A DNA stretch of 64,000 nt from Vibrio amylolyticus (GTDB lineage Bacteria > Pseudomonadota > Gammaproteobacteria > Enterobacterales > Vibrionaceae). Below, one piece after another: positions 13,459-23,434 of this stretch (the stretch's first letter is position 1; every line of letters starts with the position of its first letter). The notes beneath the pieces are model-generated. The model was not told the origin of the DNA and searched no databases. It was given only the letters and a program-made list of their open reading frames with translations. Made by a program: the position numbers and the translations under genes. The DNA lies in contig NZ_JAJHVV010000002.1 in NCBI RefSeq assembly GCF_023145695.1, positions 310,001-374,000 on the forward strand, written 5' to 3'.

Positions 13459-14028
13459 TTAACGAACGGTTGCTAGCAAGGAATCAATTGCAGTGTGGTG
13501 CTCTGGCTCAACCCCGGCTACATTGCCATACTTAGGTGCATCACGATCGTTTTCGAATGGAAAATTCCAACCTACGGTATTTTCAATGAAGTTCTCGGCA
13601 AAGCTTTCTGATACTTCGAGGCAACCTGCTAATACGGTGTCGACGTAAGACTGCATGATTGGGCTCAATGTGCAGGGTGGCTCAGGCTCGTTTTTCACGT
13701 AAACCCAAATGACGGCGTCATCTTTGAGTATGGTTCCATTAGCACGTGAATAATCTACCTCTACTTGTAGCGCATTGATCTTAATTCGGTGATAGCCGCG
13801 CTCGCGACGATCAAAATCCTCTAATGTGTGCTCATCAATCTTGAGTAGTACACCATTAACTTGTCCTTCACCTTCGTTAACGACTAACGGAGAAAGAACG
13901 TAACTGTCATCGATTTTTCCCCAGTATCGAACCAAACCTCGGACATTAACAGGAATCGTTGTTCCTGTTTGACCCGTTAATCGCCTTGATGCCGAGTTCA
14001 TTAAACTGCCATAGCCAAAAATATACAT
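13459..14028 (-). CDS. Gamma-glutamylcyclotransferase-like protein
   Basis: A 189-residue GGCT/AIG2-like fold protein. The substrate loop YIFGYGSLMN is at the N-terminus, and DFDRRERGYHRIKI carries the expected catalytic Glu region. Family members release 5-oxoproline from gamma-glutamyl amino acids or peptides; the substrate here is unknown. An upstream in-frame ATG (14049) exists, but AAAGGGAAG stands six to nine bases before the ATG at 14028, which also fits the family start MYIFGYGSL. It is divergent from nnrS and probably independent of it. Confidence 0.8.
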   Translation of the reverse strand: MYIFGYGSLMNSASRRLTGQTGTTIPVNVRGLVRYWGKIDDSYVLSPLVVNEGEGQVNGVLLKIDEHTLEDFDRRERGYHRIKINALQVEVDYSRANGTILKDDAVIWVYVKNEPEPPCTLSPIMQSYVDTVLAGCLEVSESFAENFIENTVGWNFPFENDRDAPKYGNVAGVEPEHHTAIDSLLATVR

Positions 14029-14129
14029 ACACTTCCCTTTGTCATACATTTCTTCTTCGAGACATATGAAACTATCACTTCTTTTCTTATAAGACTATAT
14101 GTTAACCAGTGTCACTAGTTATTATTTGA

Positions 14130-14164
14130 GTCATTATGACTCATATTGGTGTTGTCAATATGAC
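14130..14164. promoter_or_regulatory. Pair of NorR-type sites upstream of nnrS
   Basis: GTCATTATGAC (14130-14140) and GTCAATATGAC (14154-14164) both fit GTCA-N3-TGAC, the NorR enhancer consensus of the E. coli norVW promoter. They are in direct array 24 bases apart. The first lies within a 17-bp perfect palindrome (14127-14143). They sit 45-80 bases upstream of a sigma-54 type promoter, the expected enhancer position. Confidence 0.75.
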
Positions 14165-14207
14165 ATCTGATTTTTATTATACTATTGAATTTTATGGGTT
14201 AATTAGT

Positions 14208-14222
14208 TGGCTCGAAAAGTGC
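14208..14222 (+). promoter_or_regulatory. Sigma-54 (-24/-12) promoter of nnrS
   Basis: TGGCTCGAAAAGTGC fits TGGCACG-N4-TTGC, with the invariant GG (14209-14210) and GC (14221-14222) ten bases apart. Transcription should begin near 14234, leaving a leader of about 60 bases before nnrS. NorR is a sigma-54 activator, so the two sites and this promoter support each other. Confidence 0.75.
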
Positions 14223-14292
14223 AAAATAAAATTCAGTTACTATTATTCACACTTTAATTCTCTTTGAGACTCAAAAGTGGTTAGGAGTTGAT

Positions 14293-15477
14293 TTGCTCAA
14301 TATTACCGATAAGAAAGTTGAAGAAGCGATCCCCGCAGTTTTGCGTTTAGGTTTCCGCCCATTTTTTTTGCTAGGAAGTGTTTACGCGGTCGTAGCCATT
14401 GCATTGTGGGTATGGATGTTCCAAACCGGACAGCCAGAAGCGCTTAGTGTCCCATCGTTGTGGTGGCACGTGCATGAGATGTTATTTGGTTTTGCGATGG
14501 CGATTGTTGTTGGATTCGTTTTAACCGCGGTACAGAACTGGACAGGAATAAATGGCACTAAACACCATCGTTTAGCGGTATTAGTGCTGCTTTGGTTATT
14601 ACCAAGAGTGCTATTTTGGACTCCTGCTCCTCTTTGGTTAGTCTCTAGTATTGAAGCTCTGTTCCTTGCATTTTCAGCCTTTGAAATTGCCACTCGTGTG
14701 GTTAAAGCTAAAGGGTGGAAAAACCTATTCTTCGTACCACTGTTTGTTTTGGCGATTGTGGCTAACTTCGCCAGCTATGCGACGATAAAAGGCATGCCTC
14801 CATTCCCTTCTTCTGCCGTGTGGCAAGCTATGTTGTGGTGGTTTGCGATTCTGCTTTCGGTAATGGGTGGACGAGTCATTCCATTCTTTACTGCAAGGCG
14901 TTTTAATTTTGAAAAAGCGCAGCCACTGGTCTGGTTAGATTGGATGGCAAACCTGCCTTTAGTTTTTCTATTCATATTGAGCTTCTTCCCTGTAACGTTT
15001 GCTCAGCTCGGCCAACCTTTAATGCTGTTTTGTGGCTTGGCTCAGTTGGCGAGATTTATCCGTTGGAAACCATGGCTAACGTTGAGTGAACCGTTGGTAT
15101 GGTCTCTTCATGCCGCGTATTTGTGTTTACCGTTGAGTTTAATTCTTCGTGGGGTGTTACAAAACCCATTTGCCAACCATAATTTAATTCATCTGTTTGC
15201 AATTGGGGCATTATCAGGACTAATTTTGGCGATGATATCTCGAGTGACGATGGGGCATACTGGCCGAGCCATTTATAAAGGACCAAATATGAGCATTGCT
15301 TTTATTGCTTTGGTATTGGCGGCATTGATTCGTGGAATCGGGGTGACCTTTTTCCCTGCGCATCTGTTTACGATTGTAAACATCAGTGGCGGTTTATGGA
15401 TTCTGGCTTTTGTTATGTATATCGCCTATTTTGGCAAAATGCTTGTTACAGCGCGAGTCGATGGCCATCCAGGCTAG
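14293..15477 (+). CDS. nnrS: NnrS family membrane protein (nitric oxide stress)
   Basis: A 394-residue polytopic inner-membrane haem/copper protein of the NnrS family with roughly twelve hydrophobic segments. The family N-terminus VLRLGFRPFFLLG, the early WWHVHEMLFGFAMAIVVGFVLTAVQNWTG, and RVTMGHTGR near the C-terminus carry conserved His residues. In Vibrio cholerae NnrS protects against nitric oxide under NorR control. The start is TTG at 14293, with TTAGGAG five bases upstream. NorR-type sites and a sigma-54 promoter precede it; norR itself is not in this window. It converges on glpD, separated by a terminator. Confidence 0.93.
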   Translation: MLNITDKKVEEAIPAVLRLGFRPFFLLGSVYAVVAIALWVWMFQTGQPEALSVPSLWWHVHEMLFGFAMAIVVGFVLTAVQNWTGINGTKHHRLAVLVLLWLLPRVLFWTPAPLWLVSSIEALFLAFSAFEIATRVVKAKGWKNLFFVPLFVLAIVANFASYATIKGMPPFPSSAVWQAMLWWFAILLSVMGGRVIPFFTARRFNFEKAQPLVWLDWMANLPLVFLFILSFFPVTFAQLGQPLMLFCGLAQLARFIRWKPWLTLSEPLVWSLHAAYLCLPLSLILRGVLQNPFANHNLIHLFAIGALSGLILAMISRVTMGHTGRAIYKGPNMSIAFIALVLAALIRGIGVTFFPAHLFTIVNISGGLWILAFVMYIAYFGKMLVTARVDGHPG

Positions 15478-15508
15478 AGGTTGACGACTGATTACTCGAA
15501 TATTAAAA

Positions 15509-15546
15509 AAGGCTTCACATCATCGCTATGTGAAGCCTTTTTTTTT
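15509..15546. terminator. Bidirectional terminator between nnrS and glpD
   Basis: AAGGCTTCACAT and ATGTGAAGCCTT form a 12-bp perfect stem with a 7-base loop, a T run on the right and an A run on the left, so it can serve both convergent genes. Confidence 0.92.
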
Positions 15547-15563
15547 AAGTTCCGTTTATGGCT

Positions 15564-17117
15564 TTAGCCCACTTGTGATAGCTGCACAATTTCTTGGTTG
15601 GCGCGCTCTTCGACGAAATGTTCGATAGCGTGTTTTTCCTCTTCATCGAGGTAGAGGCCTAATTTGGTGCGACGCCATAGGATATCTTCAGAGGTACAGG
15701 CGAGCTCTTGCTCAATCAGGTACTCTATCTCACACTGATAGACGCCATGCCCACCTTCAGAAAACTTAGCGCCGAGACTTTGTTGGTCGTGCTTGCCTTC
15801 CAGTAGTTGCCACGTATAGGTTCCGAACTGCGTCACGTAACGTAAAATCAGTGCTTCAGCTAACCACGGATACTGAGCGTGAATAGTTTTAGCTAGCTGC
15901 TCTCGGCTGCAACTGAAATTACCGCCGGGTAGGGCATGTGTTGCTGTCCATTTTTCTCCCATACCGTTTAAGTAAGGTTTTAGCTTATCGAGCGCTGCTT
16001 CACCGAGTTTTCGATAGGTCGTGAGCTTGCCACCAAAGATGGATAACAGCGGCGCTTGCCCGCCTTTAGCATCGAGTTCTAGCGTATAGTCACGAGTGAT
16101 CGCTTGCGGTGAGTCTGATTCGTCATCGCAAAGAGGTCTCACTCCGCTGTAGGTCCATACCACGTCCTCTTTTGATAGCTGGTGGACAAAGTGCTGATTA
16201 ACAATATCGATCAGGTAGTCCACTTCTTGGTCTGAGATCTCTACGTTACGAGGATCTCCTTGATATTCCATATCGGTCGTACCAATGATGGAGAACTTAT
16301 CTAGGTACGGAATAGCAAATACAATACGGTTATCTTGGTTTTGCAAAATGTACGCTTGGGGCTCGTTGTGAATGCGTGGAACGACAATATGCGATCCTTT
16401 AATCAAACGAATATTTCTCGGAGAGGCTTGCTCTAACCCATCGTCAAAGAACTGTTTTACCCATGGTCCTGCGGCATTAATGAGTGTTTTGGCTTTACGC
16501 TCAAAACGGGTATTTGTAGTGATATCTAAAACAGTAACGTGCCAGATCCCATCTTTTCGCTCTGCGGATTCCACTTTGCAATAATTGCGAACCTCAGCGT
16601 TGTTCTCTTTCGCAGCCAGAATATTGAGCAGCACCAAACGCGCATCATCAACCCAACAGTCAGAGTATTCAAAACCTTTGGTGATTTCTGGTTTTAGTAG
16701 TCCCGATTTTTTCAGATCAACCCCTTTACTTGCTGGCAATGTGGTTCGTTTTCCCAAGTTGTCGTAGAGAAACAGCCCACAGCGAATCATCCAGGCTGGT
16801 CGTAAAAATGGGCGGTGTGGAAGGCGAAAACGCATAGGTAAGGCAACATGGGGGGCTTTTCTTAAGATCACTTCTCGTTCCGCTAATGCTTCAGACACTA
16901 ATCGAAACTCATAGTGTTCAAGGTATCGTAAACCACCGTGGATTAACTTTGAGCTAGCCGAAGAGGTGGCAGATGCAAAGTCATTGGCTTCGTAAATACC
17001 AACGGATAAACCGCGCCCAGCAGCATCCGCTGCAATGCCAGCACCATTGATTCCGCCACCAATAATAATCATATCTAGCGTGGACTCTGTACTAGCCGAT
17101 GTGTGTTGAATACCCAT
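15564..17117 (-). CDS. glpD: Aerobic glycerol-3-phosphate dehydrogenase
   Basis: A 517-residue FAD enzyme oxidising glycerol-3-phosphate to dihydroxyacetone phosphate and passing electrons to quinone at the inner membrane. The FAD-binding motif MIIIGGGINGAGIAADAAGRG is at residues 16-36. SSKLIHGGLRYLEHYEF, INAAGPW and RPLCDDE are further GlpD landmarks. Length is slightly above the E. coli protein (501). It follows glpR on the same strand but is separated by a terminator, so it probably has its own promoter with a GlpR-like site near 17132-17147. Confidence 0.96.
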   Translation of the reverse strand: MGIQHTSASTESTLDMIIIGGGINGAGIAADAAGRGLSVGIYEANDFASATSSASSKLIHGGLRYLEHYEFRLVSEALAEREVILRKAPHVALPMRFRLPHRPFLRPAWMIRCGLFLYDNLGKRTTLPASKGVDLKKSGLLKPEITKGFEYSDCWVDDARLVLLNILAAKENNAEVRNYCKVESAERKDGIWHVTVLDITTNTRFERKAKTLINAAGPWVKQFFDDGLEQASPRNIRLIKGSHIVVPRIHNEPQAYILQNQDNRIVFAIPYLDKFSIIGTTDMEYQGDPRNVEISDQEVDYLIDIVNQHFVHQLSKEDVVWTYSGVRPLCDDESDSPQAITRDYTLELDAKGGQAPLLSIFGGKLTTYRKLGEAALDKLKPYLNGMGEKWTATHALPGGNFSCSREQLAKTIHAQYPWLAEALILRYVTQFGTYTWQLLEGKHDQQSLGAKFSEGGHGVYQCEIEYLIEQELACTSEDILWRRTKLGLYLDEEEKHAIEHFVEERANQEIVQLSQVG

Positions 17118-17131
17118 AAATCATTTTCCCT

Positions 17132-17147
17132 TGTGCGCGAACGAACA
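17132..17147. promoter_or_regulatory. Possible GlpR site upstream of glpD
   Basis: Read on the minus strand, TGTTCGTTCGCGCACA resembles the GlpR operator (ATGTTCG/CGAACAT type), with a better left than right half. It lies 15 bases upstream of the glpD start. Confidence 0.45.
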
Positions 17148-17233
17148 TATTAGAACATGATTTAAGCGTAACTTAGGTTTCGTATGTGGTCACTTATTAT
17201 TTTCGTTTATGCGTGTTTTTTGTGATTTGAGCA

Positions 17234-17266
17234 TAAAAAAGCCTCTAGTTACCGAACTAGAGGCTT
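17234..17266 (-). terminator. Terminator after glpR
   Basis: AAGCCTCTAG and CTAGAGGCTT form a 10-bp perfect stem around an 8-base loop, with six T on the minus strand immediately after. It separates glpR from glpD. Confidence 0.9.
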
Positions 17267-17295
17267 GGAAAGGCGATTTATGAGCGGGTTCGAAA

Positions 17296-18078
17296 TTAGA
17301 TTGTAGCAAGCTCTTTATTAACGACTTCGACAGGAATGGCATTTTCTTTGAGTATTGCTGTGATCTCTTTAGGCGGCTGCTTATCGGTAAAGATCATATC
17401 GAGCTGGGAGATATTCCCCAGTTTCACCATCGCATTTCGACCGAACTTAGTATGGTCAACGGCTAAGAAAACACTACGGCTGTTATCAATGATCGCTTGT
17501 TTTACACGCACTTCATGGTAGTCAAAATCAAGCAGTGAGCCATCGTAGTCGATACCACTGATGCCTAATATGCCAAAGTCTAAGCGAAACTGTTTCACGA
17601 AATCCAGGGTCGCTTCACCCACTATTCCGCCATCGCGGTTGCGAACTTCACCGCCTGCAAGGATGACTCGAAACTCTGGGTTTGGCAGTAAAATGCTGGC
17701 CACATTTATGTTGTTTGTGACAACACGAAGCTGCTTATGATTTTTATTGAGTGCTTTGGCGACAGATTCAGGGGTGGTGCCAATATCGATAAACAGCGTG
17801 GCTCCATCAGGGATATGTTTGACGAGCTCATCGGCAATCACATCTTTTTCGTTGAAGTTAGTCTCTTTACGCGTGTCATAAGAGGTGTTTTCAGAGCTCA
17901 GAGGTACGGTTGCTCCACCATGATAGCGTCTGATTTTATTCTCATCAGCCAGTTCATTGAGATCACGTCTGATGGTTTGAGGGCTTACATTAAATTGTTC
18001 TACTAGCTCGTCTGTACTCACATACCCCTGCTTTAAGACCAGCTCAATAATTTGTTGATGTCTTGGTATTTGCTTCAC
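17296..18078 (-). CDS. glpR: Glycerol-3-phosphate regulon repressor (DeoR family)
   Basis: A 260-residue DeoR-type repressor induced by glycerol-3-phosphate. The N-terminal winged helix QQIIELVLKQGYVSTDELVEQFNVSPQTIRRDLNEL is followed by KIRRYHGGA. The effector domain is of the ribose-5-phosphate-isomerase-like DeoR type (TLFIDIGTTPESVAKAL, VVTNNINVA, LGISGIDYDGSLLDFDY). It is 8 residues longer than E. coli GlpR (252). It lies between glpK and glpD, all on one strand. A GCGTT/AACGC palindrome 27-40 bases upstream (18105-18118) could be an autoregulatory site. Confidence 0.93.
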   Translation of the reverse strand: MKQIPRHQQIIELVLKQGYVSTDELVEQFNVSPQTIRRDLNELADENKIRRYHGGATVPLSSENTSYDTRKETNFNEKDVIADELVKHIPDGATLFIDIGTTPESVAKALNKNHKQLRVVTNNINVASILLPNPEFRVILAGGEVRNRDGGIVGEATLDFVKQFRLDFGILGISGIDYDGSLLDFDYHEVRVKQAIIDNSRSVFLAVDHTKFGRNAMVKLGNISQLDMIFTDKQPPKEITAILKENAIPVEVVNKELATI

Positions 18079-18202
18079 CTATTACTCCCTAATACCCTGA
18101 ATACGCGTTCGAAAACGCAATCGAGAATCTAATTAGGGCTATTGTGCGTTAAAGTGAGCGTGCTGAGAAGGCTGTATTGGTGGGAGTCGGGCGCAAGGCA
18201 CA

Positions 18203-18231
18203 AAAAAGAGCGCGAAGAACGCACTCTTTTT
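18203..18231 (-). terminator. Terminator after glpK
   Basis: AAAAAGAG and CTCTTTTT close a stem extended by GC pairs, followed by T's on the minus strand. It sits 16 bases beyond the glpK stop and separates glpFK from glpR. Confidence 0.8.
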
Positions 18232-18246
18232 GATCCAAACGAATAT

Positions 18247-19782
<1,536 letters not shown>

Positions 19783-19820
19783 TTATATTTATTTTAGTTA
19801 ATGTAGAGGTTTTTTTGTTC

Positions 19821-20675
19821 TTAAGCTCGAGCTTCTTTGGCATCGTCTTCGTTGTCGCATTGGTTTGGAATCGTGCAACCTTGCCCTTCAACGGGTAGGT
19901 GGTTGGCGATGACTTTCGGGTATAGCCAGCCACCAAAACAGGCACCTGCGATTGGGGCAAGAATGGGTACGATGAAGTAAGGAATATCCTTCGCCCCTGT
20001 TAATGCATAATCCCATCCTGCAAAGTAGGCGAATAGCTTAGGCCCAAAGTCTCGTGCAGGATTCATAGCAAAGCCAGTTAGTGGACCCAGAGAGCCACCA
20101 ATCACTGCGATGAGAATACCAATCAGCAGAGGATTCATCGCGCCGCGAGACGCTCCGTTATTTTCATCACCTAGTGCCAAAATAACAAACATTAGTACCG
20201 CAGTAATGACAAACTCCACAGAAAAAGCACCAAGAAAAGAGAGTGAAGCGTGTGGGTATGTCGAAAATATTCCAGCCGTAGCAAGCGCATCTTGGCTACT
20301 ACGTACAAAGTTATGAGCAATTTCATAGTCTGTGAATAGATTGCTGTAGAGGCTATATACCAGAGCGGCTGAACAAAATGCCCCTAGCATTTGAGCGATG
20401 ATATAAGGGATAACCTTCGCCTTATCAAAGCCATGAAATGCAGCAAGCGCAATGGTAACGGCTGGATTAATATGTGCACCAGAAACGCCTGCCGTACAAT
20501 AGATCGCAATGGCAACGCCAAGACCCCACATGATACTAATTTCCCACTGACCAAATTCAGCACCTGTGAGAACCAACGCAGCAACACAGCCTACACCAAA
20601 AAAAATCAGTAGACCTGTACCAATGAACTCAGCAATGCATTCACCAAGCAGGGATGGATGTTTGTTATTTGTCAT
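19821..20675 (-). CDS. glpF: Glycerol uptake facilitator (aquaglyceroporin)
   Basis: A 284-residue major intrinsic protein with six membrane segments and two NPA half-helices. The first is in SGAHINPAVTIALA; the second is NPARDFGPKLFAYF, where the Asp after Arg is typical of glycerol-conducting rather than water-only channels. It passively admits glycerol, which GlpK then traps. The region upstream carries a good GlpR-type palindrome (20876-20892), suggesting the regulated promoter of glpFK. Confidence 0.96.
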   Translation of the reverse strand: MTNNKHPSLLGECIAEFIGTGLLIFFGVGCVAALVLTGAEFGQWEISIMWGLGVAIAIYCTAGVSGAHINPAVTIALAAFHGFDKAKVIPYIIAQMLGAFCSAALVYSLYSNLFTDYEIAHNFVRSSQDALATAGIFSTYPHASLSFLGAFSVEFVITAVLMFVILALGDENNGASRGAMNPLLIGILIAVIGGSLGPLTGFAMNPARDFGPKLFAYFAGWDYALTGAKDIPYFIVPILAPIAGACFGGWLYPKVIANHLPVEGQGCTIPNQCDNEDDAKEARA

Positions 20676-20875
20676 TTAAAGACTCCTTATTGTCCTATGT
20701 CCGTGTTCAGGTGGTTATCTTACATGTATAAAACAATTCGAAAACAAACACTCATCATAAGTGAGCGTTTGAACGTGGTTTTGTTAATAATGCGCAAATT
20801 ATTTGTTAAATAGCGCATAATTTTGTAATTACCAAGCTGGTCAGGGTGATTTGAATGAAAAGGAATGATCGTTTG

Positions 20876-20892
20876 AATGTTAAACGAACATT
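20876..20892. promoter_or_regulatory. GlpR operator upstream of glpF
   Basis: AATGTTAAACGAACATT is an imperfect palindrome close to the GlpR consensus, with a full CGAACAT right half. It lies about 200 bases upstream of the glpF start. Confidence 0.6.
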
Positions 20893-21090
20893 TACTCGAT
20901 CGTATAACGTAGTTAGTAAGGTGAATCTATTAAGAGTGCAGACATTAACGCTGAACTAGAAAGGGCATCAACTGGTAAGAGGAGTAATCGTGAAAATATG
21001 TGAAGGTGTGCAGGTGTGAGGAAATAGTGCTCGATCGTTGCTTGTGATAATAGTGAAAGTAAGCGATGGAATGTAAAGGATGTTGAAAAC

Positions 21091-21130
21091 AAAAACAGCC
21101 GCTCAGTTTCTAGATAACTAAAGAGGCTGC
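21091..21130 (-). terminator. Terminator after dapD
   Basis: On the minus strand, CAGCC...GGCTG arms with a partly paired interior are followed by TTTTTGTTTT. It is located 30-65 bases beyond the dapD stop. Confidence 0.65.
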
Positions 21131-21158
21131 TTTATCATTCAAATTAGTTAAGTACTAA

Positions 21159-22190
21159 TTAGTTGTTGCTGTGAAGCTCAGAGTTAAGCTCAACTGCTGA
21201 TTTGTTTGCAAGACATTCAATTTGACCAGTCACTGAGTTGCGACGGAATAGAAGATCAGAAACACCAGCTAGGTCGCGAGCTTTAATGATTTCTACTTCG
21301 TTGCCTTCTTTATCAAGCATGCGAACTTTCGTACCCGCAGTCACGTATAGACCAGACTCAATCGTACAACGATTGCCCATTGGGAAACCAAGACCAGCGT
21401 TTGCACCAAGTAGGCAGTTCTCCCCGATAGAGATAACCATAGTACCGCCACCAGACAGTGTACCCATGATTGAAGCGCCACCACCGATGTCTGAACCGTT
21501 ACCGACAACAACACCTGCTGAGATACGACCTTCAACCATGCTTACGCCAGTTGTACCTGCATTGAAGTTGATGAAACCTTCGTGCATAACGGTTGTGCCT
21601 TCACCCACATGAGCGCCAAGACGTACACGAGATGTATCAGCAATACGAATACCTGTTGGTACCACGTAGTCTACCATTTTAGGGAACTTGTCTACGCAAT
21701 CAACGCTTAGTGCGCGACCCGCTAGGCGAGCTTCAATTTGACGCTCAGCCAGCTCTGGAAGATCGATAGGGCCTTCATTTGTCCACGCGATGTTGTGCAG
21801 TAGGCCAAAGATTCCGTCTAGTACTGTACCGTGTGGTTGAACTAGGCGGTTAGAGATAAGTTGCAGTTTTAGGAAACCTTCAGCAACTGACTGAGGTTTC
21901 TCGTCAGTAGCGAGAACAACAAGAACCAGAGGTTGCTCTGAAGAAACCGCTTTTTCCGCAAAAGAGGCGTTAGCGATATCGCCTGCTGCTGCGAATGCTG
22001 TTGCAAGTTCAACACACTGCTCAGAAGAAACTTCAACAGCTTGATTGCCTTGCTCGTAGTCAGAGACAGCAGTAACCGCGTTGATTAGTGCGTCACTTGG
22101 GTTAAGTACAGGGCTTGGGAAAAATGCTTCAATGATTTTTCCGTCACGATTTTTTGTTGCTGTACCAAAGGCAATTGCAAAGTTAGCCAT
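21159..22190 (-). CDS. dapD: Tetrahydrodipicolinate N-succinyltransferase
   Basis: A 343-residue left-handed beta-helix acyltransferase that succinylates 2,3,4,5-tetrahydrodipicolinate in the lysine/meso-diaminopimelate pathway. The hexapeptide-repeat core (RIADTSRVRLGAHVGEGTTVMHEGFINFNAGT) and the glycine-rich GNGSDIGGGASIMGTLSGGG segment identify the long DapD type rather than the 274-residue E. coli type. An in-frame ATG lies 33 bases upstream, but the ATG at 22190 (MANFAIAFG) follows GGAGA at good spacing and matches the family start. No other dap genes adjoin it. Confidence 0.94.
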   Translation of the reverse strand: MANFAIAFGTATKNRDGKIIEAFFPSPVLNPSDALINAVTAVSDYEQGNQAVEVSSEQCVELATAFAAAGDIANASFAEKAVSSEQPLVLVVLATDEKPQSVAEGFLKLQLISNRLVQPHGTVLDGIFGLLHNIAWTNEGPIDLPELAERQIEARLAGRALSVDCVDKFPKMVDYVVPTGIRIADTSRVRLGAHVGEGTTVMHEGFINFNAGTTGVSMVEGRISAGVVVGNGSDIGGGASIMGTLSGGGTMVISIGENCLLGANAGLGFPMGNRCTIESGLYVTAGTKVRMLDKEGNEVEIIKARDLAGVSDLLFRRNSVTGQIECLANKSAVELNSELHSNN

Positions 22191-22641
22191 AGTGTTCTCC
22201 ATGCGTTTAATTGTTTGAACCAAGAATCAGCCTTAGCTCTAAATTTGATGTAGTCCATCATAGTGAGTGGGTTACAGAGTTAAAAGCCCTAAAGAAGAGA
22301 AAGTCTGTAAACCGATATGTCTTGTCTTATTAGAGATATGTTCGTCCAATAAGAAATATACCCATCATACTGAAGGTGCAGCTTTGTTAACTGCATTTAA
22401 TCGTCCCAATTACTTCGGGTATAGATGTGGGTTAAGTTTGTTTGCAGATAAAAGAAAACCCAAAGCAATGCTTTGGGTTTTGATTAAGACTTTACTTATA
22501 ACTGATTGGCGTGCGCTTTGCGCTATAGCTTTTAGCTTTATATGTTCTCTTTATAGAGAGTCCAACCATTCACCTGTTTGAGCGCAGGTGTTTTTCTAAC
22601 AGCCTAAATTCATATCTAGGCAGTTAGAGAGACCGAGCCAA
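22191..22641. other. Intergenic region between the peroxiredoxin and dapD (no gene)
   Basis: This 451-base gap includes the dapD promoter, a strong hairpin at 22455-22481 and weaker inverted repeats near 22571-22625. A 104-codon plus-strand frame spans the hairpin and I reject it as a gene. Confidence 0.6.
22455..22481. terminator. Bidirectional terminator-type hairpin
   Basis: CCCAAAGC and GCTTTGGG form an 8-bp stem with a 3-base loop, flanked by AAAA on one side and TTTT on the other. The likely user is the minus-strand peroxiredoxin gene, although it ends 160 bases away. Confidence 0.7.
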
Positions 22642-23250
22642 CTACTTGCTTAGGTCTTCAGCGTGCTCAGATAGGAACGCTGCAACACCTGTTGGTGAAG
22701 CGTCCATACCTGCTTTGCCTTCTTCCCATTGTGCAGGACAAACTTCACCGTTCTTCTCGTGGAAGTTTAGTGCGTCTACCATGCGTAGCATTTCGTCGAT
22801 GTTACGACCTAGTGGAAGATCGTTAACTACTTGGTGACGTACAAGACCGTCAGCATCGATTAGGAAAGAACCACGGAAAGCAACGCCTGCTTCTGGGTGC
22901 TCAACATCATATGCTTTACAGATTTCGTGCTTAACATCAGCAACTAGTGGGTACTTAACTTGACCGATACCGCCATCTTCGATAGCAGTGTTACGCCATG
23001 CGTTGTGTGAGAATTGAGAATCGATTGAAACGCCGATTACTTCAACGCCTTTAGCTTGGAAATCAGCTAGACGGTTATCAAAAGCGATAAGCTCTGAAGG
23101 ACAAACGAATGTGAAGTCTAGTGGGTAGAAGAATACAACTGCTTTTTTACCTTTAGTAAATTCAGCAAAGTTGAAGTTATCTACGATCTCACCGTTACCT
23201 AGAACTGCTGCAGCTGTAAAGTCAGGGGCTTGACGTCCTACTAGTACCAT
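22642..23250 (-). CDS. Typical 2-Cys peroxiredoxin (Prx2/AhpC2 type)
   Basis: A 202-residue thiol peroxidase reducing hydrogen peroxide and organic peroxides. The peroxidatic Cys is in FTFVCPSE (about residue 49) and the resolving Cys in GEVCPAQW (about residue 170). SIDSQFSHNAW and FRGSFLIDADG are family landmarks, and GGIG is of the peroxide-sensitive loop type. I chose the ATG at 23250 (MVLVGRQAPDF), since AGGAG precedes it by 8 bases. It is divergent from an OxyR-type regulator with 184 bases between. This arrangement matches the prx2/oxyR2 pair described in Vibrio vulnificus. Confidence 0.92.
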   Translation of the reverse strand: MVLVGRQAPDFTAAAVLGNGEIVDNFNFAEFTKGKKAVVFFYPLDFTFVCPSELIAFDNRLADFQAKGVEVIGVSIDSQFSHNAWRNTAIEDGGIGQVKYPLVADVKHEICKAYDVEHPEAGVAFRGSFLIDADGLVRHQVVNDLPLGRNIDEMLRMVDALNFHEKNGEVCPAQWEEGKAGMDASPTGVAAFLSEHAEDLSK

Positions 23251-23314
23251 TTTGATTCTCCTAAAATTTGAGTTCCAAACATCGTTGCTTGGGCTTTCGT
23301 TTCTACGCGACAAA

Positions 23315-23337
23315 CTATAGTACAAAAGTTACTATAG
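23315..23337. promoter_or_regulatory. Repeated CTATAG elements, candidate OxyR contact sites
   Basis: CTATAG occurs at 23315-23320 and again at 23332-23337, in the peroxiredoxin/oxyR divergent region. The OxyR consensus is built from ATAG/CTAT elements, although the spacing here is not canonical. They could also overlap the peroxiredoxin promoter. Confidence 0.4.
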
Positions 23338-23375
23338 AAAAAAGCGAATTAAATAGATTAACTTAATCGAAAAAA

Positions 23376-23400
23376 ACGATGATTAATAAGCAATCATCGT
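23376..23400 (-). terminator. Terminator-like hairpin in the peroxiredoxin/oxyR divergent region
   Basis: ACGATGATT and AATCATCGT form a 9-bp perfect stem with a 7-base loop; on the minus strand seven T follow. It points away from oxyR, 35 bases upstream of its ATG, and toward the peroxiredoxin. It may stop antisense transcription from oxyR, or act as an operator. Confidence 0.5.
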
Positions 23401-23434
23401 CGTCAATGTTAACAGAGAAACTATTGATTGCATT

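Larger units (their letters stand above)
20676..21158. other. glpFK promoter region and dapD terminator (no gene)
   Basis: This 483-base gap has no credible coding sequence. It includes a GlpR-type operator (20876-20892), a second TTCGAAAAC-like element near 20738, and the dapD terminator near 21091-21130. Confidence 0.65.

Noticed and set aside
14111..14121. A third NorR site (GTCACTAGTTA) upstream of nnrS
   Set aside because: The right half does not fit TGAC and the spacing to the next site differs from the 24 bases between the two good sites.
22267..22581. A 104-codon plus-strand frame between dapD and the peroxiredoxin
   Set aside because: It contains a strong terminator-type hairpin (22455-22481) and resembles no known protein.
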